A stretch of 13,212 nt of DNA, taken from positions 1 through 13,212 of the forward strand of contig NZ_JAACGD010000043.1 of the NCBI RefSeq assembly GCF_022810445.1. The letters run 5' to 3'. Both the position numbers and the translations under genes were made by a program. The notes under the pieces are model-generated. The model searched no databases, was not told the DNA's origin, and worked only from the letters and a program-made list of their open reading frames with translations. The stretch comes from Candidatus Cardinium sp. cBcalN2. GTDB lineage: Bacteria > Bacteroidota > Bacteroidia > Cytophagales > Amoebophilaceae. How positions within the stretch are numbered: the stretch's first letter is position 1; each line of letters opens with the position of its first letter. Below are positions 1-6,950 of this stretch, piece after piece.

Positions 1-246
1 TTTTTATCTTACTTTTTTTTCATAAGAAAGTGGACAAAAAATCAAACCCGCTGTAAAAAGTTAGGGAAAGCGCGCGTTACAACTGGAAAAACAGAATCCA
101 CGCTTCAACTTCCCTGGCAACTGTTTTTCTTTGCATCTGTAATGCTATGTTTTCTGGCTGCAACTATTTTACAAGGAGCCTTTTTTGGGTGCACTTCTGC
201 GACAGTAGCGAATCGATACCAAAAGTCGCCTTTACAGTTGCAATAG
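1..246 (+). CDS. C-terminal end of an unrecognised membrane protein (partial at left edge)
   Basis: The frame starting at base 1 stays open for 81 codons and ends at a TAG at 244-246. No start codon is in view that would make it a complete gene, so it is best read as a 3' end running in from outside the window. The visible residues show a basic stretch (about 9-30, many Lys and Arg), then one long hydrophobic segment (about 38-63, rich in Phe, Leu and Ala) fit to cross a membrane, then a short polar tail. This resembles the last helix of a multi-pass transporter, but I do not recognise the family. It ends 15 bases before the stop of gatB, which is transcribed towards it. Part of it (about 37-95) resembles the intergenic repeat at 1817-1880, so a chance open frame through repeat sequence is the alternative. 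Confidence 0.45.
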   Translation, partial: FLSYFFFIRKWTKNQTRCKKLGKARVTTGKTESTLQLPWQLFFFASVMLCFLAATILQGAFFGCTSATVANRYQKSPLQLQ

Positions 247-261
247 AAAAATAGTGTGATA

Positions 262-1719
262 TTAACTATTTAGCGCTTCTTCTAAGAACTTACTAACTAG
301 TGATGCATTGGCCTTCCCTTGACTTTTTTTCATAATCTCCCCCATGAACATGGCTAGTAAACCTGACTTTCCATTTTTGTAAGCAGCTACTTTGTCTGGA
401 TAAGCGGTGAGTACCTCTTCAACTAGCGCTTTTAGATTAACCTGGTCATTATCCTGTATCAGATCTAACTTTTCTGCAAGCGCCATGGGGGTTATCTCTA
501 AGTCTTGCAATAAGATAGGAAAGATTTGGCTAGCTGCAACAGAAAAACTGACCATGCCACTTTCCACTAATGTGATCAGTGCTACAAAACGGTCTACAGT
601 CAGGGGAAAGCTCTCTAAAGATAGAGAAAGTTCATTAAGATAGCCTTTAACAGGACCTAGCAACCAGTTCGCTGCAGCTGTGTAGTAGGTAGTATGGCCA
701 CATAGTTCGTCAAATAAGATTGCAAACGCCTTGTTTTCAGTAAGTACAGAAGCAGTGTAATAGGAAAGACCATATACCTCTATAAATTTTTTAAAATAAG
801 CTCTTGGCAATAAAGGCATGGTCTTGCGAATGCTTTCTATCCATTCTTGGGAAACCCATATAGGCGGTATGTCTGGTTCTGGAAAATACCGGTACTCGCT
901 AGCTGTTTCTTTGGCACGAAGAGTAAGGGTTTCACCTGAAGTAGCTTGAAAGTGACGTGTCTCTGCTATGACTGGCTCACCAGCTTCTAATAATGCTATT
1001 TGGCGTTCTATTTCATGGGCTATGGCCAGCTGAACATTACGCATAGAATTCATATTTTTAACCTCTACTCTGGTACCCAACAGCTTAGATTCTTTTAAGG
1101 CTACTGAAATATTGGCATCGCAACGCAGAGAAGCCTCTTCCATATTACCATCACAGATATCTAAATAACGAACCAGTTTTCTAATTTCAGATAAAAACTG
1201 ATAAGCTTCCTCTCCTGTTGTGATGGCTGGTGCAGTAACCAATTCTAACAAAGGTGTACCTGCTCGATTATAATCCAACAAGGTAATATCCTCCACCATG
1301 CCATGTAGAGATTTACCGGTATCTTCCTCTAGATGCATACGGATGAGTGCAATTTTTTTTTCTTCCCCTTCATTTGAATAAATAGTTACAAATCCACCGC
1401 GGCAAATAGGAGTAGTATCTTGTGTAATTTGAAAACCTTTTGGTAAGTCTGGATAGAAATAACTTTTTCTTGCAAAGAAATTTAAATCTGTAATAGTTGA
1501 CTGGCAAGCTAACCCTAACTTTATAGCATAATCAAAGGCTTTTTTATTTACCCTAGGCAAGGTACCAGGATAGGCCAATGTAACAGGACTAAGATTCGTG
1601 TTAGGGAGGGAACCATATTCTGCTCTATCTGAGGAAAACATTTTACTATCCGTAAGTAATTGAATATGAATCTCTAACCCAATAACTACTTGATATTGCT
1701 CTTTTATACTTTCATCCAT
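262..1719 (-). CDS. gatB: Aspartyl/glutamyl-tRNA(Asn/Gln) amidotransferase subunit B
   Basis: GatB is the tRNA-binding subunit of the cytoplasmic GatCAB enzyme. The enzyme amidates Glu-tRNA(Gln), and in some bacteria Asp-tRNA(Asn), with ammonia from GatA, so glutaminyl-tRNA forms without a glutaminyl-tRNA synthetase. The 485-residue length is normal for the family. Visible family blocks are VVIGLEIHIQL (11-21), FARKSYFYPDLPKGFQI (82-98), RMHLEEDTGKSLH (127-139), DYNRAGTPLLELV (149-161), EEASLRCDANIS (194-205) and VEVKNMNSMRN (218-228). The YqeY-like tail carries GLLAMFMGEIMKKSQGKAN. The ATG at 1719 places the first block 11 residues in, as expected. No clear ribosome binding site precedes it. 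gatA and gatC are not next to it, so the complex is encoded in dispersed genes. No frameshift or missing motif is seen. Confidence 0.97.
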   Translation of the reverse strand: MDESIKEQYQVVIGLEIHIQLLTDSKMFSSDRAEYGSLPNTNLSPVTLAYPGTLPRVNKKAFDYAIKLGLACQSTITDLNFFARKSYFYPDLPKGFQITQDTTPICRGGFVTIYSNEGEEKKIALIRMHLEEDTGKSLHGMVEDITLLDYNRAGTPLLELVTAPAITTGEEAYQFLSEIRKLVRYLDICDGNMEEASLRCDANISVALKESKLLGTRVEVKNMNSMRNVQLAIAHEIERQIALLEAGEPVIAETRHFQATSGETLTLRAKETASEYRYFPEPDIPPIWVSQEWIESIRKTMPLLPRAYFKKFIEVYGLSYYTASVLTENKAFAILFDELCGHTTYYTAAANWLLGPVKGYLNELSLSLESFPLTVDRFVALITLVESGMVSFSVAASQIFPILLQDLEITPMALAEKLDLIQDNDQVNLKALVEEVLTAYPDKVAAYKNGKSGLLAMFMGEIMKKSQGKANASLVSKFLEEALNS

Positions 1720-1830
1720 AGGTTTTTTCTGGTTTACGAGATATATTTCGCCTTGTCAAGATCAGCTATAGAAGGCCATTTTATTCAGGAGCGTGATAGG
1801 GGCTATGCACAAAAAGCAAAAACGCGCCCT

Positions 1831-1952
1831 TGTAAAAAGTTACGATCAGAAAGCGCAGTTTACAGATGAAACGCAAAACAGTTGTAGGGGGCGAATTGCA
1901 GCGCAGCTCCTGTGTTTCCAGCTTTAAACTGTGCTTTGAGTAACTTTTTTCA
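1831..1952. repeat. Imperfect long inverted repeat, possible MITE-like or structured element
   Basis: The arm at 1833-1862 starts AAAAAGTTAC and later has AAAGCGCAGTTTA. The complement of 1925-1950 reads AAAAAGTTAC and then AAAGCACAGTTTA, so the arms match over about 25 bases with a short indel and one mismatch. The 62-base centre adds inner pairs: GAAAC (1868-1872) with GTTTC (1914-1918), and ACAG (1878-1881) with CTGT (1910-1913). The whole could fold into one long branched hairpin. It may be a decayed miniature transposable element, a structured leader or end of a transcript, or a terminator region for lptB. The sequence alone does not decide between these. Confidence 0.5.
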
Positions 1953-1963
1953 TCAGCGCTTGA

Positions 1964-2005
1964 TTTTAAAGCTACTTTTTTATCAACAAAAAAGTAGCTT
2001 TAAAA
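1964..2005. terminator. Perfect 18-base inverted repeat, likely terminator of lptB
   Basis: Bases 1964-1981 (TTTTAAAGCTACTTTTTT) and 1988-2005 are exact reverse complements around a 6-base loop. The repeat lies 37 bases past the lptB stop codon on the - strand. The stem has a GTAGC core flanked by A/T runs, so either strand gives a hairpin. The outer TTTTAAAA ends are not a classic U-tract, so termination is inferred from position and stem strength. It could also be the end of a mobile element. Confidence 0.5.
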
Positions 2006-2041
2006 ATTCCTTAAAGTAAGTTACAAGCACCTTTGACCCCG

Positions 2042-2773
2042 TTAGTCGTAACGTTTTAGTTCAAATTTTTCTCCAAGATAAAGTTTTCGTACTTGCTCAT
2101 CTTCTGCTAATTCCTCTGCAGTACCTGCTTTAAGTAAAGTACCTGCAAACATCAAATAAGCCCTATTGGTAATTGAAAGCGTTTCATCTACATTATGATC
2201 TGTAATAAGCACCCCAATATTATTGTGCTTAAGCTTGGCTATAAGCAGTTGGATTTCTTCTACAGCAATAGGATCTACACCTGCAAAAGGCTCATCTAGT
2301 AAAACAAATTTAGGTTCAGTAGCCAATGCTCTGGCTATCTCTGTACGGCGACGTTCTCCTCCAGAAAGCACATTCCCCTTATTTTTCCGTATGTGGGTAA
2401 TACTAAATTCTTCTAACAAGCTATCTAACTTTTCTTTGCATGCTTGTTTGGAAAGACCACGCATTTCCAATACAGCCATGATATTGTCCTCCACCGTTAA
2501 TTCTCTAAACACAGAGGCCTCTTGAGGTAAATAACTAATACCTTTTTGCGCACGCTTATATAGCGGCAATCGGGTAATGCATTTATCATCTAAATAAATA
2601 TTGCCGCCATTGGGTTTGATAAGGCCAACCGTCATATAGAAAGTAGTGGTTTTACCGGCTCCATTCGGACCAAGTAGTCCCACAATTTCACCAGAATCAA
2701 CCGTCAGTGAAATGCCCTTTACTACCTTACGACCTTTGTATTCTTTGATTAATGAATCAGCACGAAGTTGCAT
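2042..2773 (-). CDS. lptB: Lipopolysaccharide export ABC transporter ATP-binding protein LptB
   Basis: LptB is the cytoplasmic ATPase that powers extraction of lipopolysaccharide from the inner membrane by LptF/LptG. The 243 residues form one complete ABC domain: Walker [10 protein letters not shown] (35-43), Q-loop Gln84 within [14 protein letters not shown], signature LSGGE (136-140), Walker B FVLLDEP (156-162) and the switch His193 in TDHNVDE. The [18 protein letters not shown] block and the length are characteristic of LptB rather than other ABC ATPases. The C-terminal [14 protein letters not shown] end is also typical. A permease of the partner LptF/LptG family lies at 4195-5274 beyond tgt on the other strand, so the transporter genes are close but not in one operon. 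The start is set by the family N-terminus ([20 protein letters not shown]). An LPS or lipooligosaccharide-like outer membrane is implied but not proven. Confidence 0.93.
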   Translation of the reverse strand: MQLRADSLIKEYKGRKVVKGISLTVDSGEIVGLLGPNGAGKTTTFYMTVGLIKPNGGNIYLDDKCITRLPLYKRAQKGISYLPQEASVFRELTVEDNIMAVLEMRGLSKQACKEKLDSLLEEFSITHIRKNKGNVLSGGERRRTEIARALATEPKFVLLDEPFAGVDPIAVEEIQLLIAKLKHNNIGVLITDHNVDETLSITNRAYLMFAGTLLKAGTAEELAEDEQVRKLYLGEKFELKRYD

Positions 2774-3047
2774 AGAAATATTTGTAAGGAATTGGTATCG
2801 TACGCTTGCATAACGAAAGTAGGCTCAAAAATCAAGCCCCTGTGTAAAAAAGTAGCTACTATTGTTTTGTGCTTGGCCCTAATTTAAGAGAAAATATGGA
2901 TTTTACTACTATTGAGCCTCAGTTCTGAGAATCTTTGATCGAGTATAAAGGTAAAAAAGCATATATTTAACCCCAAATCCAACAAGAACTTTAGTTAAGT
3001 AGGTAAAGCCTAATTTGATTGGATAGGTTACGCAATTAAACATAAAC
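2774..3047. promoter_or_regulatory. Divergent spacer between lptB and tgt
   Basis: These 274 bases separate two genes transcribed away from each other, so both promoters should lie here. For tgt, a weak candidate is TTTG at 2934-2937 and TATATTTA at 2962-2969. It is one base off the TANNTTTG consensus, with a long 24-base gap. No match was found on the lptB side. The sequence CTACTATTG occurs twice. A copy of the dispersed AAAAATCAARCCC/TGTAAAAA motif lies near 2828-2851. No open frame of note is present. Confidence 0.3.
2828..2858. repeat. Copy of a short dispersed motif (AAAAATCAARCCC ... TGTAAAAA)
   Basis: AAAAATCAAGCCC at 2828-2840 differs by one base from AAAAATCAAACCC at 37-49. In both places TGTAAAAA follows a few bases later (2844-2851 and 52-59). 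A looser third copy lies at 1817-1842. AAAAAAGTAGCT (2847-2858) is also identical to part of the right arm of the perfect inverted repeat (1988-1999). The set looks like remnants of a small repeat family, but A-rich sequence makes chance matches easier. Confidence 0.35.
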
Positions 3048-4184
3048 ATGCATACTGCATTGCAATTTTTAGTAGAAGATCAAGATCCATATTGCAAGGC
3101 TAGGGCAGGGCTAATCACTACCAGTAGAGGAACCATTCGTACGCCTATCTTTATGCCAGTAGGCACCATAGGGTCGGTAAAATCTATTACCCAGCAAGTA
3201 TTACAGGACCAGTTGGATGCCGATATTATTTTAGGCAATACGTATCATCTCTATCTGCGTCCAGGCACTGAGGTATTGGATAAAGCAGGAGGACTCCATG
3301 CTTTTATGGGTTGGCATCGTCCGATATTAACAGATAGCGGGGGTTATCAGGTCTACTCTCTTGCCAATAGCCGCAAACTTACAGAAACAGGGGTTACCTT
3401 TCGTTCCCATACAGATGGATCTAAGCATTTATTTACCCCCGAAAGTGTGGTGGATATTCAACGGAGCATTGGTTCTGATATTATGATGGTATTGGATGAG
3501 TGTACCCCTTATCCCTGTAGTTATAATTATGCAAAAGCTTCTATGGAACGGACCCATCGTTGGCTCAAAAGAGGAATAGCCTATTTTGATAATACCTTAA
3601 CCGAGCAGTATGCCCATCAAACCCTGTTTCCAATTGTGCAAGGTAGTGTTTATAAAGATTTGCGCATACAATCGGCTGAAACCATAGCTGCAGCCGATAG
3701 GCCTGGTAATGCCATAGGAGGCGTATGTCATCCTAACGGTCAACTCTATGAAATTACAGAACTGGTTTGTTCGATTTTACCCAGCTCTAAGCCACGCTAT
3801 TTGATGGGTGTCGGTACGCCACGTGATCTTTTAGAATGTATTGCGCTAGGTGTAGATATGTTTGACTGTGTCATGCCCACTCGTAACGGACGGAATGGTA
3901 CGTTATTTACCACAAAAGGTATAATAAACATTAGAAATAAAAAATGGAAGCATGACTTTAGTCCTATAGATGCTGCGTTGGGTGGCCCAGTTAGTGGTTA
4001 TTACTCAAAAGCCTATTTGCGCCACTTGATTACTTGCAAAGAGCTATTAGGTGCTCAACTGGCCAGCGTGCACAACTTAAATTTTTATCTATGGTTGGTG
4101 CGTCAAGCTAGAGAAAAAATTCAGCAGCATAACTTTGTTGCATGGAAAAACGACATGCTTACAACCATCATGGAAAAAATCTAA
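3048..4184 (+). CDS. tgt: Queuine tRNA-ribosyltransferase
   Basis: Tgt exchanges guanine-34 in the anticodon of Asp, Asn, His and Tyr tRNAs for preQ1, or for queuine if that is salvaged. The 378 residues match the bacterial length. The TIM-barrel blocks are present: FMPVGT (35-40), GNTYHLYLRPG (63-73), TDSGGYQVYSL (95-105) with catalytic Asp96, PIVQGS (195-200), YLMGVGTP (251-258), and GVDMFDCVMPTRNGRNG (268-284) with Asp273 as the expected nucleophile. The usual zinc site CxCx2C before NYSRAYLRHL is missing. The matching segment (about 307-319) has no cysteine, although the His of HNLNFY (His342) remains. As I recall, other Bacteroidota Tgt proteins share this, so it is probably a lineage trait rather than decay. 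The stop lies 10 bases before the permease gene, so the two are probably one operon, a pairing seen elsewhere in the phylum. Confidence 0.96.
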   Translation: MHTALQFLVEDQDPYCKARAGLITTSRGTIRTPIFMPVGTIGSVKSITQQVLQDQLDADIILGNTYHLYLRPGTEVLDKAGGLHAFMGWHRPILTDSGGYQVYSLANSRKLTETGVTFRSHTDGSKHLFTPESVVDIQRSIGSDIMMVLDECTPYPCSYNYAKASMERTHRWLKRGIAYFDNTLTEQYAHQTLFPIVQGSVYKDLRIQSAETIAAADRPGNAIGGVCHPNGQLYEITELVCSILPSSKPRYLMGVGTPRDLLECIALGVDMFDCVMPTRNGRNGTLFTTKGIINIRNKKWKHDFSPIDAALGGPVSGYYSKAYLRHLITCKELLGAQLASVHNLNFYLWLVRQAREKIQQHNFVAWKNDMLTTIMEKI

Positions 4185-4194
4185 CTAAATCAAA

Positions 4195-5274
4195 ATGAAG
4201 CTACTAGATCGATATATTTTCCAAAAGTTTTTTTCCACTTTTTTGGTTACGCTCACCATCTTTACCCTGCTGATTATCATTATTCACGCAGCAGAAAATG
4301 TAAGCAGCTTTAAAAAGCATCACCTCTCTTTTGGTGAGATATTTAATTATTATCGTGTGCTAATGCCTTACATGGTAAACCTGTTGTCTCCTATTATTGT
4401 ATTTGGGACCACGATCTGGGTAACCACTAGACTATCCAGACGATCAGAAATTATTGCCCTATTAAGCGGGGGTATTAGTTTTAACCGTATCCTAACACCT
4501 TATATGATTATTGCCGCTTTACTTACCGGAGCCAATTTTTATTTAACAGGTTGGTTATTGGCCAGTGCCAATAAGGAACGCATTAAGTTTGAAACAAAAT
4601 ATCTCGATTTCGATATGGGATTCTCTGATCGATCAGACTACCTGCAACTCAAGGTAGGGCCTGATCAATACCTCTATATTAGGAAATACCATGGTTACAA
4701 TAATACGGGGTATGATGTAAGCTTAGATACCTTTAAAGATCATGCGTTAGTAGAGCGGCTACATGCTGAAAAAATAAGATGGCTAGCCAAGGAACAAACA
4801 TGGATGCTACAATCTTGGGAGAAGCGGATTCTTTTTCCAAACTATGAGGAACTTACATCAGGTGATAATTTACGCATTTCCTTGGATATAGATCCAGAAG
4901 ATTTTTCTATTAATCCTAATCTAAGAGAGGGGTTAACTTTGCCTGAATTAGATTTTCACATTCAAAAATTGATCTATAAAGGTAATGAAAGTGTCCGTTT
5001 TTTTATAGCAGAGAAACATATTCGATATATGACACCCTTTGCCATTATCATTCTTATTGTATTGGGGTTTTTAGTAGCTGTACATAAACCTAGAGGGGGA
5101 ATAGGGAGACGCATTACTTTAGGCTTTGTACTGGCTTGTTTGTATATAGTCCTCTTTTTATCTGCCAAAATTGTAGCAGAAACACAAAGTGAACATCCCA
5201 TACTTGAGATATGGCTACCTAATATTATCTTTGCTATTCTATGTACCATATTTTATCGACTAGTACCCAAGTAG
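4195..5274 (+). CDS. LptF/LptG family (YjgP/YjgQ) permease
   Basis: This is an inner-membrane permease of the family that, with LptB, pulls lipopolysaccharide out of the inner membrane and passes it to the periplasmic bridge. The 359 residues show the family layout: three N-terminal membrane helices (about 13-32, 55-76 and 100-121), a large periplasmic domain (about 125-275) with a beta-rich pattern, then three more helices (about 278-297, 306-325 and 336-356). The opening KLLDRYIFQKFFSTFLVTL is typical, as is the cytoplasmic loop TRLSRRSEIIALLSGGISF (78-96), thought to contact the ATPase. LptF and LptG cannot be told apart with confidence from one sequence, so no symbol is given. It follows tgt by 10 bases and is probably cotranscribed with it. 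Confidence 0.9.
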   Translation: MKLLDRYIFQKFFSTFLVTLTIFTLLIIIIHAAENVSSFKKHHLSFGEIFNYYRVLMPYMVNLLSPIIVFGTTIWVTTRLSRRSEIIALLSGGISFNRILTPYMIIAALLTGANFYLTGWLLASANKERIKFETKYLDFDMGFSDRSDYLQLKVGPDQYLYIRKYHGYNNTGYDVSLDTFKDHALVERLHAEKIRWLAKEQTWMLQSWEKRILFPNYEELTSGDNLRISLDIDPEDFSINPNLREGLTLPELDFHIQKLIYKGNESVRFFIAEKHIRYMTPFAIIILIVLGFLVAVHKPRGGIGRRITLGFVLACLYIVLFLSAKIVAETQSEHPILEIWLPNIIFAILCTIFYRLVPK

Positions 5275-5438
5275 TAGTATTGGAATGGTTACTACACACT
5301 ATTCATACCAGAGTAAAACACTTAATAAACAAATTCATTACTTTATTTGCGCAAATAATTGCTATATTCGTGCAAATCTTGTTGCTATTATGTTATTGCC
5401 TATTGTATATATAGCGTTGTTTAACCAAATGCCACACC

Positions 5439-5999
5439 ATGAAAACCAAGGTGCTTATTCTCACCGCAACTGAGCCGGGTAATTCTTTTCCAGAAAATTT
5501 TAGTTGTTGGTGTGCAGGTGCCTTAGAAGCAAAAGGGTGTGATACAGCATTAGAAACAGTCGGTTTAGAACAGTTCATACAATCTTCTTACACTAAGCCC
5601 TTAAAAATTAAAGAAGAAAAGTTAACTGCCTTGGAAGATACCTTGTCCATAATAGAAAAGTTGGTACTCATTCTTCCAGAACAAAACAATATGGTACCAA
5701 TTGGGTTAGATAATTTTATAGAATTACTTTCTACCCATACAAAGAAAAACAACTATACCTTCTGTAGGTTAATAGCAATTGTCATGGATCCTGCTCATAA
5801 TCATGGTCATGATCATGATTATGAGAAACAAAACGGGTTGTTATTCCGTTATCCACTCCATAAGTTAGACATGCTTTTTGGTTCAAATTTTAGCGCCAAT
5901 CGTATACAAATTAAAAATAGTCCAACGGGTAATATGTGCCCACTCTTCGCAGAATCTTATAGCGATCTTTGCCAGTTGGTTCAACAAATTTTGGCTTAA
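5439..5999 (+). CDS. Hypothetical protein, possible degenerate flavodoxin/FMN-reductase-like fold
   Basis: I do not firmly recognise this 186-residue protein. It begins with a beta-strand and loop pattern, KVLILTATEPGNSFPENFS (4-22). Later it has KLVLILPEQNNMVPIGLDNF (74-93) and RLIAIVMDPAHNHG (110-123). The order and spacing recall NAD(P)H-dependent FMN reductases, where an FMN loop follows strand 1 and a PEYN-type segment follows strand 3. Here PEQNN stands in that place, and the catalytic signatures are weak. A His/Asp-rich run, HNHGHDHD (120-127), could bind metal. No signal peptide or membrane helix is evident. The start at 5439 fits the first strand. An overlapping ATG frame at 5285-5473 was not accepted. 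The gene stands between the permease and the SPOR protein with gaps of 164 and 84 bases. Its role is unknown. Confidence 0.75.
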   Translation: MKTKVLILTATEPGNSFPENFSCWCAGALEAKGCDTALETVGLEQFIQSSYTKPLKIKEEKLTALEDTLSIIEKLVLILPEQNNMVPIGLDNFIELLSTHTKKNNYTFCRLIAIVMDPAHNHGHDHDYEKQNGLLFRYPLHKLDMLFGSNFSANRIQIKNSPTGNMCPLFAESYSDLCQLVQQILA

Positions 6000-6083
6000 T
6001 TTCTTTTTTCTTTACTATATTGCCATAAAAGAAAAAACGCGCTTACAAGTTCTTTATTCCCTTTTACTTAAAAATTTTTTAGT

Positions 6084-6743
6084 ATGTCTACCAACTATAT
6101 GGATAATAAATTCGGGTTGCCTAAGCCAGATTTTCAAGGGCTACCTAAAAAGAAAGTTATATGGCCTCTTTTGATTGTTGTAGCCATTGTAGTCATTCTT
6201 ATTGCAGGAAAAGTAGGTTATAATTTTTACTGGAAATCGTTTGATTCAAAAAAAACGCTTCTGCCCACTGAGCCACGAGATAATAGTAATACTATAGATC
6301 AGGCCAAAAATTCTACTAGATCATCGTCTGCCCCGTGTAAGCAAACGACTGCAGCAGGAACAAGCACAAATACTAATGATAGTACAAAACCTAGGGTAAA
6401 ACAGAGTATTAGTGCGACTAAAAAAAAGCTAGCAACCAAACAAAATAAGCCATTGGTAAAACCAGGGACCTATCAAGAATTAAAGGGACCCCAAGGCATA
6501 TATCACCTGGTAGTTTTCAACCATTTAGACAAGCCATCTGCTATGAAAGAAGTGCAACAGCTAATCAGAAAAAACTTAGGTGTTTATCTTATCTTACCTA
6601 GAATCGATAAAGGCGAAAAGTACTATCGTGTTACGATAGGACATAGTAAGACCGAATATGAAGCAGATGAGAAACTTAAAGCATTTAACTCAACATTCAA
6701 ATTGCAGGCAAAATATAGTAACATATTTGTTTTTAAGTATTAA
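6084..6743 (+). CDS. Membrane-anchored SPOR-domain protein
   Basis: This 219-residue protein has a short cytoplasmic start (1-25) and one strong membrane helix (about 26-43, rich in Val and Ile). A low-complexity Ser/Thr/Asn/Lys linker follows (about 55-125), and then a C-terminal domain (about 137-217) with the alternating pattern of a SPOR repeat. YHLVVFNHLDKPSAMKEVQQ resembles the first strand and helix of SPOR, and KYYRVTIGHSKTEYEADEKL the second. SPOR domains bind peptidoglycan lacking side peptides and usually localise division or wall-remodelling proteins to the septum. A role tied to the cell wall in the periplasm is therefore inferred. It would be notable in an intracellular bacterium with reduced cell wall. 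No ribosome binding site is evident, and the next gene cluster starts about 200 bases on. Confidence 0.75.
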   Translation: MSTNYMDNKFGLPKPDFQGLPKKKVIWPLLIVVAIVVILIAGKVGYNFYWKSFDSKKTLLPTEPRDNSNTIDQAKNSTRSSSAPCKQTTAAGTSTNTNDSTKPRVKQSISATKKKLATKQNKPLVKPGTYQELKGPQGIYHLVVFNHLDKPSAMKEVQQLIRKNLGVYLILPRIDKGEKYYRVTIGHSKTEYEADEKLKAFNSTFKLQAKYSNIFVFKY

Positions 6744-6786
6744 CTCTTTATATTTATTTTAATTTAAACTTAATTTTTTGTCCATG

Positions 6787-6855
6787 CCAGGCTGCTTTTT
6801 GGCTTTTCTTATGCTGCCAGGTTTGTAGCAATAAAGAGAAAAAAGCTCAGCCTGC
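6787..6855. terminator. Imperfect compound inverted repeat after the SPOR gene, possible terminator
   Basis: AGGCTG (6789-6794) pairs with CAGCCT (6848-6853), and GCTTTTT (6794-6800) with AAAAAGC (6840-6846), leaving one bulged base. The 39-base loop may hold a smaller TGCT/AGCA hairpin. It lies 44 bases past the SPOR gene stop. A terminator is the simplest reading, but no U-tract follows. Confidence 0.3.
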
Positions 6856-6884
6856 TAGATCTACATCAAGATTTTAAGTACTGA

Positions 6885-6913
6885 CTACTTTTGTAACTTA
6901 GCATCAAAAGTAG
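6885..6913 (+). promoter_or_regulatory. Candidate -7 element inside a 9-base inverted repeat upstream of exbB
   Basis: CTACTTTTG (6885-6893) and CAAAAGTAG (6905-6913) are perfect inverted copies around 11 bases. The left arm contains TACTTTTG (6886-6893), an exact match to the Bacteroidota -7 consensus TANNTTTG. No TTG lies at the right distance upstream for a -33 box. A start near 6900 would leave a leader of about 50 bases before the ATG at 6951. The palindrome could be an operator or chance. Confidence 0.35.
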
Positions 6914-6950
6914 CCTTTCAAAAAGATCTACTATAGTGTATCATAGTTTT

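Larger units (their letters stand above)
1720..2041. other. Gene-free spacer between gatB and lptB, rich in inverted repeats
   Basis: This 322-base stretch lies upstream of gatB and downstream of lptB, both on the - strand. I find no convincing gene in it. A + strand frame is open from inside gatB to a TGA at 1867-1869, but it has no start of its own and no recognisable protein pattern. The spacer holds two inverted repeats, listed separately: an imperfect one at 1831-1952 and a perfect one at 1964-2005. The gatB promoter should lie near 1720-1830 on the - strand, but I see no good -33/-7 match there. Confidence 0.7.

Noticed and set aside
1741..1869. Open + strand frame upstream of gatB with local similarity (KTR-CKKL) to the partial protein at 1-246
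   Set aside because: The similarity covers only about eight residues within a shared DNA repeat. There is no start codon or continued match, so a duplicated gene fragment is not supported.
1720..3047. Possible tRNA or other standard RNA gene in the two long spacers
   Set aside because: I found no cloverleaf, CCA end or T-loop pattern in these stretches.
5285..5473. 62-codon ATG frame between the permease and the hypothetical gene
   Set aside because: It overlaps the start of the better frame at 5439, lacks family features and ends soon after. Its hydrophobic run is short and may be chance in A/T-rich sequence.
6004..6037. 10-base T/A inverted repeat after the hypothetical gene
   Set aside because: The stem is almost entirely A/T with a 14-base loop, so it would be weak, and such repeats arise easily in this composition.
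5878..6174. 98-codon + strand frame spanning the end of the hypothetical gene and the start of the SPOR gene
   Set aside because: It overlaps two better-supported genes in another frame, and its hydrophobic content comes from reading them out of frame.
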